Shown: positions 26,435-35,691 of the stretch, piece by piece
How the letters are laid out: the number at the start of each line of letters is the position of its first letter
How positions within the stretch are numbered: position 1 is the stretch's first letter
Assembly (NCBI RefSeq): GCF_029714945.1
Contig: NZ_CP121634.1
Location: 8,267,001 to 8,331,000, forward strand
Source: Bradyrhizobium sp. CIAT3101
Lineage (GTDB): Bacteria > Pseudomonadota > Alphaproteobacteria > Rhizobiales > Xanthobacteraceae
Reading direction: 5' to 3'
DNA length: 64,000 nucleotides
The notes under the pieces: generated by a model
Told to the model about the DNA's origin: nothing
The model's input: the letters and a program-made list of their open reading frames with translations, nothing else
The model's database searches: none
Translations under genes and position numbers: made by a program

Positions 26435-27607
26435 ATGAAAATAAGCAAAGACCGAATCCTCACGACCCACGTCGGCAGTCTACCGCGGCCCCCTGCATTG
26501 GAGGAGATGCTGCTGGCGAAAGAGAAAAGCGAACTGGATGGCGACCGCAGTCCGTTGCTGGAGCCAAGCATCAGTTCAGCTGTCGTCGACATCGTAAGAA
26601 AGCAATCGCTTATTGGCCTATCGGTTGTCGATGATGGCGAGATGAGCAAATACGCGTATTCGACCTACGCGCGGGAGCGCATGACTGGCCTGACGGGCGT
26701 TGATCAGCCGCTTGCATTATCCGAGCTCGCGGAGTTTTCGAATTTCGCAAAGAGGGTCAATCTAGATATCAAAACTCCGGCCTGTGTGGGACCCATCCAG
26801 TATCAGGGAGAGGCTGCCGTGGCGACAGATATCGCCAATCTCAACGCGGCACTCAATACGGTTTCTGTAGAGGAAGCCTTCATGAACGCCTCCTCTCCGG
26901 GCATCATGGCACACTACATGCCGAACAAATTTTATCCATCGCAAGAGGCCTACCTCTATGCGTTGGCCGACGCGATGAAGAAGGAATATGACGCTATTGC
27001 TGCATCTGGCATCCTGCTGCAGATCGACTGCCCTGATCTGGCGCTTGGACGCCATTTCCGGGCGAAACCGATGGAAGTCGCGGAATTTCGCAAGGAAATT
27101 GCCCTTCACGTCGAAGTCCTCAATCATGCGCTCCGCGACATTCCCGCCGATCGTATGCGACTACATCTATGTTGGGGCAATTACGAATCGCCCCACCATC
27201 ACGATATCGATCTGCATGAGATCTTCGATATCATCATCAAGGCGCGGCCCATGGCACTTCTGCTGGAGGCGGCAAATCCACGTCACTCGCACGAATGGAG
27301 CTTCTTCAAGGAGACGCGGCTCCCCGACGACAAAATTCTCGTGCCCGGCGTCATCGACACCTGCACGAACTACATTGAACATCCCGAGGTCGTTGCTCAG
27401 CGCATCGAACAATACGCCAATTTGGTTGGTCGGGAACGAGTGATCGCCGGTACCGACTGCGGCTTTGCAAGCTTTGCAACCTTCCACACTGTCGATCCCG
27501 ACATCGCCTGGCGCAAGCTCGAATCACTTGTGCAAGGCGCCGAGATTGCATCTCGCCGGCTCTGGACCGCGAATTCCAGGTCATCCGCTCAGGCCGTTGC
27601 CTCCTGA
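26435..27607 (+). CDS. Core-type cobalamin-independent methionine synthase-like protein (MetE-like)
   Basis: 390 residues, only the C-terminal barrel of MetE. It opens ILTTHVGSLPRPP and carries the zinc ligands in LHLCWGNYE (His and Cys, about residue 247) and GTDCGFASF (second Cys, about residue 345), plus the acidic LQIDCPDLAL. Such short proteins transfer methyl or alkyl groups to thiols (core MetE, or the epoxyalkane:coenzyme M transferase branch). GGAGAG before ATG supports the start. It is the first gene of a plus-strand cluster with a phosphodiesterase and an ABC transporter, and a methylene-THF-reductase-like pseudogene follows further on, which suggests methyl-group handling. Confidence 0.82.
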   Translation: MKISKDRILTTHVGSLPRPPALEEMLLAKEKSELDGDRSPLLEPSISSAVVDIVRKQSLIGLSVVDDGEMSKYAYSTYARERMTGLTGVDQPLALSELAEFSNFAKRVNLDIKTPACVGPIQYQGEAAVATDIANLNAALNTVSVEEAFMNASSPGIMAHYMPNKFYPSQEAYLYALADAMKKEYDAIAASGILLQIDCPDLALGRHFRAKPMEVAEFRKEIALHVEVLNHALRDIPADRMRLHLCWGNYESPHHHDIDLHEIFDIIIKARPMALLLEAANPRHSHEWSFFKETRLPDDKILVPGVIDTCTNYIEHPEVVAQRIEQYANLVGRERVIAGTDCGFASFATFHTVDPDIAWRKLESLVQGAEIASRRLWTANSRSSAQAVAS

Positions 27608-27626
27608 CAGCTTGCAGATAGCTGAG

Positions 27627-28463
27627 ATGAAAATCATTCAAATCACCGACTTACACCTGGTTCCACCTGGCGATCGTCTCTTCGACAACGACCCGGGTGA
27701 GCGCCTGAAGGCCTGCTTCGCAGATGTCGCCAAGCACCATGCAGATGCAGAACTTTGCGTCATCACTGGCGATCTCGCTCACCATGGCGAGCGAAGCGCC
27801 TATGTTCGCCTGCGCGAAGCGCTTGAGATGCTGCCGATGCCGGTGCGGCTGCTCATGGGAAACCATGACGATCGCGCTAATTTCCACAGCGTATTTCCTG
27901 ACGGCCCCCTTGATGATTTCGGCTTCGTCCAATCAGCGCTCGACACGCCGGCCGGGCGCTTTCTTTTCCTCGATACGAAGCGCTCCGACAGCCATGCGGG
28001 CCTCTATTGTAAGGACCGACAGACGTGGCTACGCGCTCGTTTGGAGGAGGCGCAAGGCAAGCCAATCTATCTGTTCATGCATCACCCGCCGCTGCAGGTT
28101 CACTTCCGGCCCGCGGACGACATCATGCTCGACCACGGGGCGGCATTCGGACAGATCCTCGAGGGACATCCCATCCGTCATTTGTTCTTCGGGCATGTGC
28201 ATCGTCCAATCGCCGGAAGCTGGCAGAACATTCCCTTTTCCACTCTGCGAGGGCTCAATCATCAATTGTGGCTCGATTTCAGTCACAAGCGGGGCATTCC
28301 CTGCAGCATGGAGCCGCCCGCTTACGCAATCGCGTTCCTGAACCCGGATGCCGTGGTGATCCACACCCACGACTTTCTCGATGCAAGCGCAAAATACCTG
28401 TACGAGCCGGACCTGCCCGTCGAGAGGCAAGTCGTTCCAATGGCACGACGAGCGCAATCTTAA
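27627..28463 (+). CDS. Calcineurin-like metallophosphoesterase (CpdA-like)
   Basis: 278 residues from ATG 27627, 19 nt after the MetE-like stop. All metallophosphoesterase blocks are present: ITDLHL (DxH), VITGDLAHHGE (GDxxH), LLMGNHDDR (GNHD), LFMHHPPL and FFGHVHRP (GHxH). This is the cyclic-nucleotide or phosphodiester hydrolase family (class III). The substrate might be a cyclic nucleotide or a phosphodiester brought in by the downstream transporter. Translational coupling with the preceding gene is likely. Confidence 0.88.
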   Translation: MKIIQITDLHLVPPGDRLFDNDPGERLKACFADVAKHHADAELCVITGDLAHHGERSAYVRLREALEMLPMPVRLLMGNHDDRANFHSVFPDGPLDDFGFVQSALDTPAGRFLFLDTKRSDSHAGLYCKDRQTWLRARLEEAQGKPIYLFMHHPPLQVHFRPADDIMLDHGAAFGQILEGHPIRHLFFGHVHRPIAGSWQNIPFSTLRGLNHQLWLDFSHKRGIPCSMEPPAYAIAFLNPDAVVIHTHDFLDASAKYLYEPDLPVERQVVPMARRAQS

Positions 28464-28586
28464 ACCCAAGCCGGCGGGGGGCTCCTCGCCGGCCATTTCA
28501 CGCCTGCCCGTCCGTCGTCTGGCCCCGGCGGAAGCGGTTGTTCGCACCATTGGGCTCTTATTTTCAGAACTCGAAGGAGCATTCAC

Positions 28587-29822
28587 ATGCATTTATCACG
28601 CCGTACGTTTCTCCAATCTTCTGCGGCCCTCTCGGCTGCGGCCGTGGTCGGCTCATTTGCCGGTTCGGCCTCCGCAGCATCGGACACCGCGACCATTGCC
28701 TCGGTCTACGATCTGTCTGGACCATTCGATGTGTACGGCGCTCCGTCCAACATGTGCACGGAATTCGCCGTGAAGGAGCTGAACAACGCTGGAGGGCTAC
28801 TTGGCAAGCATGTCGTCCTGAAGGCGTATGACTGCCAGTCGGACATCAACAAGGGGCCCCAATACGCGCAGCAAGCGGCGCTCAAGGACAAGGCCGTCAT
28901 GGCCGTGGGCGCTCTGACGGGAGCTGCCCGCGAGGCAACCCGGCCGGTCCTGCGCAAGTACAAGGTGCCCTACTTCTATGGTTCGATCTATGAGGGCGGA
29001 GCCTGCGAGCAGAACATCTTTTGCTGCAACACTGAAGGCAATCAGCAGGTCGTGCCACTGCTCGAGTGGTCGTTCAAAAATCTCGGCAAGAAGCTCTATT
29101 ACATCGCTTCCGACTACAACGCGCCGCGCACCTTCGGCGCCTGGAATCACGTGATGGCCAAGCGCGAAGGCGGTGAGGTGCTGGCCGACGATTATTATCC
29201 GCTCGACGTGACGGACTTTACTGCCGCAATCGCCAAGATCCAGGCGGCAAAGCCGGATTTCATTCACTCATGTCTGGTTGGTGGCCCCTCGATGTCTTTC
29301 TACCGGCAGTGGGCCGCAGCGGGGATGTTGAAGAAGATTCCGATTGTGTCGATCATTTTCGGTGGCGGGCAGGAGCACGAGATCTTGGCCCCTGAAGAGA
29401 CGAACGGGATCTACGCGGCGTACAACTATTTCCAAGAGCTCGATACGCCACAAAACAAGGCCTTTCTGGCGCGCTTCGCCGAGGCGATGGGCCCGAATCA
29501 CTCCTACATCAATGGCGAGGCGATCGGTGGCTACAACACCGTCATGTTGTGGGCCGAAGCCGTCAAGCGCGCGAATAGCTTCGAGCGCGATGCGGTTATG
29601 AAGGCCTGGGAAAGCGGGATCACCTGGGAAGGGCCCGGCGGAAAAATGGTCACAGACGGGCGGACGCACCACACAACCCAAGACGTGCGTATCATCAGGG
29701 TCGAAAATCGCGTCTGGAGCCTGGTTGCAACCAAAGAGCAGATCCAGCCGGACAGCTATGGTGGCAGGTGCGACGTGTTCGCCCATCCGAACCAGACGGA
29801 ATTCCTTATGCCGCAGATCTAG
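28587..29822 (+). CDS. ABC transporter substrate-binding protein 1 (urea/amide type)
   Basis: 411 residues. Twin-arginine signal peptide (LSRRTFLQS, then SFAGSASAA) suggests folded export by Tat. The mature part starts DTATIASVYDLSGPFDVYGA and has the type I binding fold of the urea/short-chain amide/branched-chain amino acid group (AVKELNNAGGLLGKHV, FYGSIYEGGACEQN). Ribosome site AAGGAG 7 nt before ATG. The neighbouring copy has the same length and a near-identical layout, so this is a tandem duplication with possible change of ligand. Ligand unknown. Confidence 0.88.
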   Translation: MHLSRRTFLQSSAALSAAAVVGSFAGSASAASDTATIASVYDLSGPFDVYGAPSNMCTEFAVKELNNAGGLLGKHVVLKAYDCQSDINKGPQYAQQAALKDKAVMAVGALTGAAREATRPVLRKYKVPYFYGSIYEGGACEQNIFCCNTEGNQQVVPLLEWSFKNLGKKLYYIASDYNAPRTFGAWNHVMAKREGGEVLADDYYPLDVTDFTAAIAKIQAAKPDFIHSCLVGGPSMSFYRQWAAAGMLKKIPIVSIIFGGGQEHEILAPEETNGIYAAYNYFQELDTPQNKAFLARFAEAMGPNHSYINGEAIGGYNTVMLWAEAVKRANSFERDAVMKAWESGITWEGPGGKMVTDGRTHHTTQDVRIIRVENRVWSLVATKEQIQPDSYGGRCDVFAHPNQTEFLMPQI

Positions 29823-29836
29823 CACATCGAGCTCGC

Positions 29837-29861
29837 GGCGCCGCATTTTCCAAGCGGCGCC
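29837..29861 (+). repeat. Intercistronic hairpin GGCGCCGC / GCGGCGCC
   Basis: Perfect 8-bp arms and a 9-base loop directly after the first binding-protein gene. Such hairpins stabilise the 5' mRNA of binding-protein genes relative to downstream membrane components. A near copy follows the second binding protein. Confidence 0.55.
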
Positions 29862-29938
29862 TCGGCCTGATGCCTGTGTTTCTCACAACCCGAAAGGAGA
29901 GCATTGCTCTTTTACCGGGCCGCCGAAGGAGAATTCTC

Positions 29939-31174
29939 GTGAAATTGTCCCGTCGTACGTTTCTTGGTGCTTCCACCGCGCTTTCCGCTGCGTCCATCGC
30001 CGGCTCTTTTTCCGAACGCGCCTCGGCCGCGGCAGATACCGTCGTTATCGCCTCGCTGCACGATTTGTCGGGGCCTCTCGATATCTACGGCGCACCATCG
30101 AGTTTGTGCATGAAGGTCGCCGTCGAGGAGATCAATGCCGACGGCGGTCTGCTCGGCAAGAAGGTCGAGCTCAGGGTCTATGACGGCCAGTCCGATATCA
30201 ACAAGTACCCGCAATATGCGCAGAAGGCGGCACTGAATGATCGGGTCGTCATGGTCCAGGGAGCACTCAGCGGCGCTGCGCGCGAGGCGACGCGCCCCGT
30301 GTTACGCAAGTACAAGATACCATTCATCTACGGCTCCTTCTATGAAGGTGGGCTTTGCGAGAAGAACACGTTCTGCGTCAACACGGGCGGCACCCAACAG
30401 GTCGTTCCGCTGCTTGAATGGTCGTTCAAGAATCTCGGCAAGAAGCTCTACTATATCGCGTCGGACTATAACGCCCCCCGCAACTTCGGCACCTGGAATC
30501 ACGTGTTGGCCAAGCGCGAAGGCGGCCAAGTGGTAGCCGACGACTACTACCCGCTGGATGTGACGGATTTCACCTCGGCGATTGCAAAAATCCAGACGGC
30601 CAAGCCGGATATCGTCCATTCCTGCCTCGTTGGCGGTCCGGCCATGTCGTTCTATCGACAATGGGCGGCGGCCGGAATGCTGAACAAGATTCCGATCATT
30701 TCGATCGTGTTTGCCGCAGGCAATGAACACGAAGTTCTTGCTCCAGAAGAAACCGACGGGGTGATCGTCGCCTACAACTACTTCCAGGAACTCGACACGC
30801 CCAAAAACAAGGAATTTCTGGCCAAGGTCGAAGCCGTGGCCGGCAAGGACCATCCCTATATCAATGGCGAGGTGTTCGGCGGCTATAGCGGCGTCATGCT
30901 CTGGGCCGAAGCCGTCAAGCGTGCCGGCAGCTTCGAGCGGGAGGCGGTTCTGGCTGCCCTCGAAGGCGGTATCCGCTGGGACGGTCCGGCCGGGATCATG
31001 ACCACGGATGGCCCCACCCACAACACGACCCAAGACGTTCACATCATTAAGGTCAAGAATCGCGTCTGGAGCCTGATCGAGAAGAAGGAGCAGATTCCGC
31101 CGGATACGTATGGCGGCAAATGCAATGTCTTCACCAATCCCAATCAGACCGATTTTCTAATGCCGCAGATCTAG
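29939..31174 (+). CDS. ABC transporter substrate-binding protein 2 (urea/amide type)
   Basis: 411 residues, starting at GTG 29939 (KLSRRTFLGAS) with GAAGGAG 8 nt upstream; an in-frame ATG at 29768 overlaps the preceding gene and would bury the Tat signal. Mature start DTVVIASLHDLSGPLDIYGA. Clearly paralogous to the previous gene along its whole length, including the shared end NQT[ED]FLMPQI. Differences cluster in the ligand-cleft loops (for example CEKNTFCVNT against CEQNIFCCNT), so the two may bind related ligands. Confidence 0.88.
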   Translation: MKLSRRTFLGASTALSAASIAGSFSERASAAADTVVIASLHDLSGPLDIYGAPSSLCMKVAVEEINADGGLLGKKVELRVYDGQSDINKYPQYAQKAALNDRVVMVQGALSGAAREATRPVLRKYKIPFIYGSFYEGGLCEKNTFCVNTGGTQQVVPLLEWSFKNLGKKLYYIASDYNAPRNFGTWNHVLAKREGGQVVADDYYPLDVTDFTSAIAKIQTAKPDIVHSCLVGGPAMSFYRQWAAAGMLNKIPIISIVFAAGNEHEVLAPEETDGVIVAYNYFQELDTPKNKEFLAKVEAVAGKDHPYINGEVFGGYSGVMLWAEAVKRAGSFEREAVLAALEGGIRWDGPAGIMTTDGPTHNTTQDVHIIKVKNRVWSLIEKKEQIPPDTYGGKCNVFTNPNQTDFLMPQI

Positions 31175-31188
31175 GTGGGCCGGCGCAC

Positions 31189-31215
31189 GCGGCACCACAT
31201 TTTTCGGGGCGCCGC
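31189..31215 (+). repeat. Intercistronic hairpin after second binding protein
   Basis: GCGGCACC and GGCGCCGC pair with one mismatch around a loop containing TTTTT, matching in position and sequence the hairpin after the first binding-protein gene, and so evidently duplicated with it. Confidence 0.45.
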
Positions 31216-31258
31216 AGCCCGATTCGCCTGTCTCCGTTTTCACGAGCCGAGATGAATT

Positions 31259-32122
31259 ATGGACCAGTTCGTCATATTGTGCTTCGCGGTGGTCAATTCC
31301 ATTGCGCTTCTCGCTCTGATCAGCCTGGGGCTCGCCGTCATTTTCGGCATGATGCGTGTGATCAACTTCGCCCATGGCGAGTTTATCATGCTCGGCGCAT
31401 ACGCCACCGTGATCGCCAATCATGCCGGCCTCAATCTTTGGCTCTCCATGATGGTTGTCGCGCCTATAACCGTCGGCCTGATCGGCGCTTTGGTAGAGCG
31501 CCTCATTATTCGCCGGCTCTACGGGCATCTGGTGACCACGATGCTGGCGACCTGGGGGCTCAGCCTGTTCTTAATTGGCGCGGTGACCGCCATGTTTGGA
31601 AATACAACGATGGGCGTGAGCGCGCCGCTCGGCAATATTCCGATTGGTGCATATTCCATCGGTGCTTACCAACTCGTCTTGATCGCGATCACAGCTCTGC
31701 TCGTGCTATGTTCTCTCCTGGCATTGCACGGGACGAAATACGGTCTGATCGCACGGGCTGCGATGCAGAACTCGGAGATGGCCGCGACCCTCGGGGTCGA
31801 TTGTGATCGCGTCTATGCTGTCACTTTCATCATCGGCGCCGCAATCAGCGGCTTGGCCGGCGCGCTGCTTGCGCCGATATCCGGTGTCCTTCCGCACATG
31901 GGCGCGGCCTACGTTGCACGCGCTTTTGTCACCGTGATCAGCGGTGGTGGCGCCCTGATTACAGGCTTCCTGTCGGCGGCAACGATCCTCGGGCCAGTTG
32001 AGGCGCTGCTTTCCTATTTCGCGACGCCGGTCGTCGGCCAGGCCTCGCTGTTGCTTTTGGCCGTGATCATCCTGCGCCTGTTTCCGACGGGCGTCTCCAG
32101 CTTTTGGACCGGAGGGAGATAG
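31259..32122 (+). CDS. ABC transporter permease, LivH/UrtB type
   Basis: 287 residues with about 8 hydrophobic segments. LGLAVIFGMMRVINFAHGEF is the signature start of LivH-type permeases, and the EAA-like cytoplasmic loop appears in ATLGVDCDRVYAVTFIIGAA. First of the membrane components, 84 bp after the second binding protein. It forms the translocation path with the next gene. Confidence 0.88.
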   Translation: MDQFVILCFAVVNSIALLALISLGLAVIFGMMRVINFAHGEFIMLGAYATVIANHAGLNLWLSMMVVAPITVGLIGALVERLIIRRLYGHLVTTMLATWGLSLFLIGAVTAMFGNTTMGVSAPLGNIPIGAYSIGAYQLVLIAITALLVLCSLLALHGTKYGLIARAAMQNSEMAATLGVDCDRVYAVTFIIGAAISGLAGALLAPISGVLPHMGAAYVARAFVTVISGGGALITGFLSAATILGPVEALLSYFATPVVGQASLLLLAVIILRLFPTGVSSFWTGGR

Positions 32123-32126
32123 AATC

Positions 32127-33143
32127 ATGCTGCTCCAACTCAGATATGCTTTGTTTCCGGCCGCTCTCGTGCTGTTCGCGATCCTTGGGCCGTTCGTTCT
32201 GGAGCCGTTCGACCTCGTCAATCTGTCAGCGTTTTCGGCCATGGCGATTGCAGCTCTCGGTCTCGCCTTCGTCTGGGGGACACTCGGGATCCTGAACCTC
32301 GGACATTCGGTTTTTTTCGGTCTCGGAGCCTACGCCTATGCCATGTCCGTATCTAACGTCGGCGACAGTACGATTGCGGTCTTGATTGGGACCGTATTGC
32401 CGGTCGTATTCTCGCTAGTCCTTGGCTACTTCCTATTCTTCAGCCGTCTGGGGGAAGTCTATCTCGGCGTCATTACACTCTGCGTGACGCTGATTTTCTA
32501 TTCCTTCATGACCTCAACGGCCGATCCCTGGTTTCACATCGGTCCGGTGCCGCTCGGTGGTTTCAATGGAATCACAGCAGTACCGTCGCTCAATATCCCG
32601 GGTGAGGTGCAAGGATTTCTGTCGATCGAGGCAACGTTCTCGATATGCCTGGTGTCGCTCGCCGGCATTTACATTCTGCTCTCGTTCCTGCGTATGAGCG
32701 ATGCCGGTCGGATCATGACCGCGATTCGCGAAAGCGAGTTGCGAAGCGAGCTTCTTGGCTACGACATCCGACTCTACAAGCTGGTTGGCTTTGCCATAAG
32801 TGCTGCCATTGCGGGCCTTGGAGGAGCGCTTTACACGGCAGTGATGGGTTTTGTCAGCCCGAACGTCTTCGATCTCTCACAAGCTTCGCAATTCGTTCTG
32901 TGGGTAATTGCCGGGGGGCTCGGGACCTTCGTCGGACCAGTCGTAGCAAGCTTCGGTTTCCAGCTTCTCAGCAGCCAACTCGGTGCCAACACGGTTTTCA
33001 ATACCGAACTTATTTTCGGCGCGACGATCATCCTGTTCGTCCTGCTGGCTCCGCAGGGCCTGCTGCCGATGATCCTCAAGCTGTCGAATCTGAGGTTCCC
33101 AAACGGTTTCGGCAGGTTGCGGAGGAAGGAGAAACCGGCATGA
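32127..33143 (+). CDS. ABC transporter permease, LivM/UrtC type
   Basis: 338 residues, about 9-10 membrane segments. The signature LGLAFVWGTLGILNLGHSVFF near the N-terminus and AIRESELRSELLGYDIRLYK (cytoplasmic coupling loop) are those of LivM/UrtC. GGAGGGAG precedes ATG; it starts 4 nt after the LivH-type stop and its own stop overlaps the next ATG (ATGA). Confidence 0.88.
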   Translation: MLLQLRYALFPAALVLFAILGPFVLEPFDLVNLSAFSAMAIAALGLAFVWGTLGILNLGHSVFFGLGAYAYAMSVSNVGDSTIAVLIGTVLPVVFSLVLGYFLFFSRLGEVYLGVITLCVTLIFYSFMTSTADPWFHIGPVPLGGFNGITAVPSLNIPGEVQGFLSIEATFSICLVSLAGIYILLSFLRMSDAGRIMTAIRESELRSELLGYDIRLYKLVGFAISAAIAGLGGALYTAVMGFVSPNVFDLSQASQFVLWVIAGGLGTFVGPVVASFGFQLLSSQLGANTVFNTELIFGATIILFVLLAPQGLLPMILKLSNLRFPNGFGRLRRKEKPA

Positions 33144-33886
33144 GTGGCTCACCGATTCTCGCAACACGGGGTCTCGTTAAGCGTTTCGGCGGCGTTGCAG
33201 CGGTTGACGGTGTCGACCTCGATGTGGCGGCCGGCGAAATCCGCTGCCTCATCGGCCCAAACGGCGCCGGCAAGAGTACGTTGTTCAAATGCCTGACGCA
33301 TCAGCATCAGCCGACCAGCGGCCACGTTCTTTTCGAGGGTCGAGACCTACAGGGGCTGGCGACCCATCGTATCGCGCGATTGGGGATTGCCATCAAGAAT
33401 CAGATCCCCAGCGTTTACGCCAACCTCGACGTTCGGGAGAACATCCGCCTTGCGGCGCTGCGCAGAAGCCCTGCAAAGCGTGAGCTCGAGAGGGTCGTTG
33501 ATGGGGTGCTGGCCGAGATCGGCTTCGACTCGTGTCTTGCCAGGCAATCGACAGTTAAGCTTTCGCACGCGCATCGTCAGTGGTGCGAGCTTGGCATGCT
33601 GCTCGCGACTGATCCCCGGCTTGCGCTGCTCGACGAGCCAACCGCCGGCATGACGCGTGACGAGATGCTGAGGACCGTCGATATCATCAAACGTCTCAAT
33701 GCCCGCGCCACGGTGATCGTGGTCGAGCACGATCTGGAGTTTATCACCCGCCTCGCACAACGAGTTACCGTCTTGCACAGGGGAAAAGTGCTGGTTGAGG
33801 ACACGATGGATAAGATCGAGGCAAACGAGACTGTTCGAGACATCTATCTCGGCCGCAAGAAGGACGCCATTCATGCTGAAAGGTGA
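33140..33886 (+). CDS. ABC transporter ATP-binding protein, LivG/UrtD type
   Basis: 248 residues starting in the ATGA overlap. Walker A GPNGAGKST, Walker B LALLDEPTAGM and switch VVEHDLEFI. The signature loop reads LSHAHRQ instead of LSGGQ; UrtD-type subunits commonly have LSHGEKQ here, so this is a further drift in the UrtD direction and supports a urea-like rather than a leucine transporter. Confidence 0.88.
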   Translation: MSGSPILATRGLVKRFGGVAAVDGVDLDVAAGEIRCLIGPNGAGKSTLFKCLTHQHQPTSGHVLFEGRDLQGLATHRIARLGIAIKNQIPSVYANLDVRENIRLAALRRSPAKRELERVVDGVLAEIGFDSCLARQSTVKLSHAHRQWCELGMLLATDPRLALLDEPTAGMTRDEMLRTVDIIKRLNARATVIVVEHDLEFITRLAQRVTVLHRGKVLVEDTMDKIEANETVRDIYLGRKKDAIHAER

Positions 33887-34562
33887 ACGGTTGGTCTCCG
33901 GATACGGCAAGACGCCGGTTCTGCGCAGCTTAAGCTTTGATCTCGGCGCTCACGAGATCCTGGGGATCATCGGCGTCAATGGCATGGGCAAGACCACGTT
34001 GCTCAAGACTGTCATGGGGTTGTTGCCGGTCGAAGTTGGCCGGATCGTGCTGGACGGGGTTGCTATCGAGGCTCTGCCTGCCCATCGACGCAGTCGTCTG
34101 GGCTTTAGTTACACGCCGCAAGGCGGTGCGGGTTTTCCCAGCCTGACCGTCAAGGAGAACTTGCTGCTCGCGGGCATGATGCCCGGTGTCGGCAACGCAA
34201 AGCCGCTTGGCGAAATATTGTGTCTCTTTCCGAGGCTGGAAAAGCTTCTCTCTCGCCCCAGCTCAGCGTTGAGTGGCGGCGAGCGGCAGCTGCTGGCCCT
34301 GGCGCGCGCCATGGTTCGCTCGCCGAGGCTTCTTCTACTCGATGAACTGACAGAGGGCATTCAGCCTTCGGTGACAGACGAAATCGCCGAATGCCTGTTG
34401 TCTATACACCGGTTAGAAAAGACGGCCATGATCATTGCCGATCAGGATCTCAGTTTCGTAGCCTCGCTGGTCGGCCGAGCGCTTGTCGTCCAGAAGGGAC
34501 AGATCGTGGCGGAGCGCAACCCGACTGAACTCCTCGCCGATAGTGTCTTCGACAGAGACTGA
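33873..34562 (+). CDS. ABC transporter ATP-binding protein, LivF/UrtE type
   Basis: 229 residues, overlapping the previous gene by 14 bp. Walker A GVNGMGKTT, signature LSGGERQ, Walker B RLLLLDELTEGIQPS. The TEGIQPS motif is typical of LivF/UrtE. Completes the transporter with two permeases and the first ATPase. Confidence 0.88.
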   Translation: MLKGERLVSGYGKTPVLRSLSFDLGAHEILGIIGVNGMGKTTLLKTVMGLLPVEVGRIVLDGVAIEALPAHRRSRLGFSYTPQGGAGFPSLTVKENLLLAGMMPGVGNAKPLGEILCLFPRLEKLLSRPSSALSGGERQLLALARAMVRSPRLLLLDELTEGIQPSVTDEIAECLLSIHRLEKTAMIIADQDLSFVASLVGRALVVQKGQIVAERNPTELLADSVFDRD

Positions 34563-34709
34563 GATCATGCTGGCGCTGCCCCGTCCCGGCGATGCTGGAG
34601 TGTCACCAGTGTCCTGCTGCTCAAGATTTCGCAAGACAGCCTCTATAAGTCCGAAAATCATGATCAATCCGTTCAAAACGAGCCCCGACCGTTGATTTGC
34701 AGAGCAGCT

Positions 34710-35360
34710 ATGACCGCCAAAACCCTCTCAGTCCAACCGACCGTCCATCCAGCCGCGCAGCTGCACGTTACAACACTCGGTGCATATTGCGAGATTGGTG
34801 CGCGCACAATCCTGCGAGAAGTGACGATGGGTGACTATTCCTACGTCGAAAACGACTCTCAGATCATCTACACAACGATCGGAAAATTCTGCTCGATTGC
34901 GGCAATGACCCGCATCAACCCTGGCAACCATCCGATGCACCGCGCGAGCCAATCGCATTTCACTTATCGGGCGAGCGCCTATTTTCCCGGTGAGAGTGAC
35001 GAGGCAGACTTCTTCGATTGGCGGAGGCAGCATCATGTCCACATCGGCCACGATGTCTGGATCGGTCACGGCGCAATCGTACTTCCAGGCCGCAACATCG
35101 GCACCGGTGCCGTGGTCGCAGGCGGTGCAATCGTTACCAAAGACGTGCCGCCTTACACGATTGCAGCGGGCAATCCGGCCCGCCCCGTCAGGCCGCGGTT
35201 CTCGGATGACATCGCCGGGCGGCTCACCAGGCTTGCCTGGTGGGACTGGGATCATGAAAGCCTGCATGCGGCGCTGGCGGATTTCCGCAAGCTAACGATT
35301 GAAGATTTTCTGAGCAAATACGAAGCAGTCGATCTCGCCAGGTTGGATTCTCCGCGTTGA
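34710..35360 (+). CDS. Hexapeptide-repeat acetyltransferase
   Basis: 216 residues from ATG 34710. The left-handed beta-helix shows as repeated [LIV]-G-x4 steps (LGAYCEIGARTILREVTMGD, IYTTIGKFCSIA, VHIGHDVWIGHGAIVLPG, IGTGAVVAGGAIVTKDV). NPGNHPMHR holds the probable active-site His. Closest by memory to the xenobiotic/phosphonate-associated acetyltransferases found in phn operons. It is 147 bp after the transporter on the same strand. Together with the phosphodiesterase this hints at organophosphorus metabolism, but that is inference. Confidence 0.82.
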   Translation: MTAKTLSVQPTVHPAAQLHVTTLGAYCEIGARTILREVTMGDYSYVENDSQIIYTTIGKFCSIAAMTRINPGNHPMHRASQSHFTYRASAYFPGESDEADFFDWRRQHHVHIGHDVWIGHGAIVLPGRNIGTGAVVAGGAIVTKDVPPYTIAAGNPARPVRPRFSDDIAGRLTRLAWWDWDHESLHAALADFRKLTIEDFLSKYEAVDLARLDSPR

Positions 35361-35691
35361 TCGGTTCGAGGAAATTGGCTTTTGGTTGTCAGAGGCTCGA
35401 GGCTTGTTCCCCTTGGCCGCTCTCGCAACCGCTCATTGAAATGGGGATCCCGTTTCGGTCCCGATTGCGTCGCTAAGATCAGTAGCTCCCGCTTGGCGGA
35501 GGAACGGAGCGCACTTCTCCAGTCGCGCACTCCGGAAGCCAAGCGCCACCTTTGGGACGCTTTGTCAGAAATGTGAAGCTTACGGGCCGGCCACGAAGAG
35601 CTCGCTCGAAAGATCTGATCGCGCTCATTGGTCTTGTGCGGAGCTCGGCCGTGCTTTGGCTACGGCTCCGCCGCGAATGAAATGCACCATC

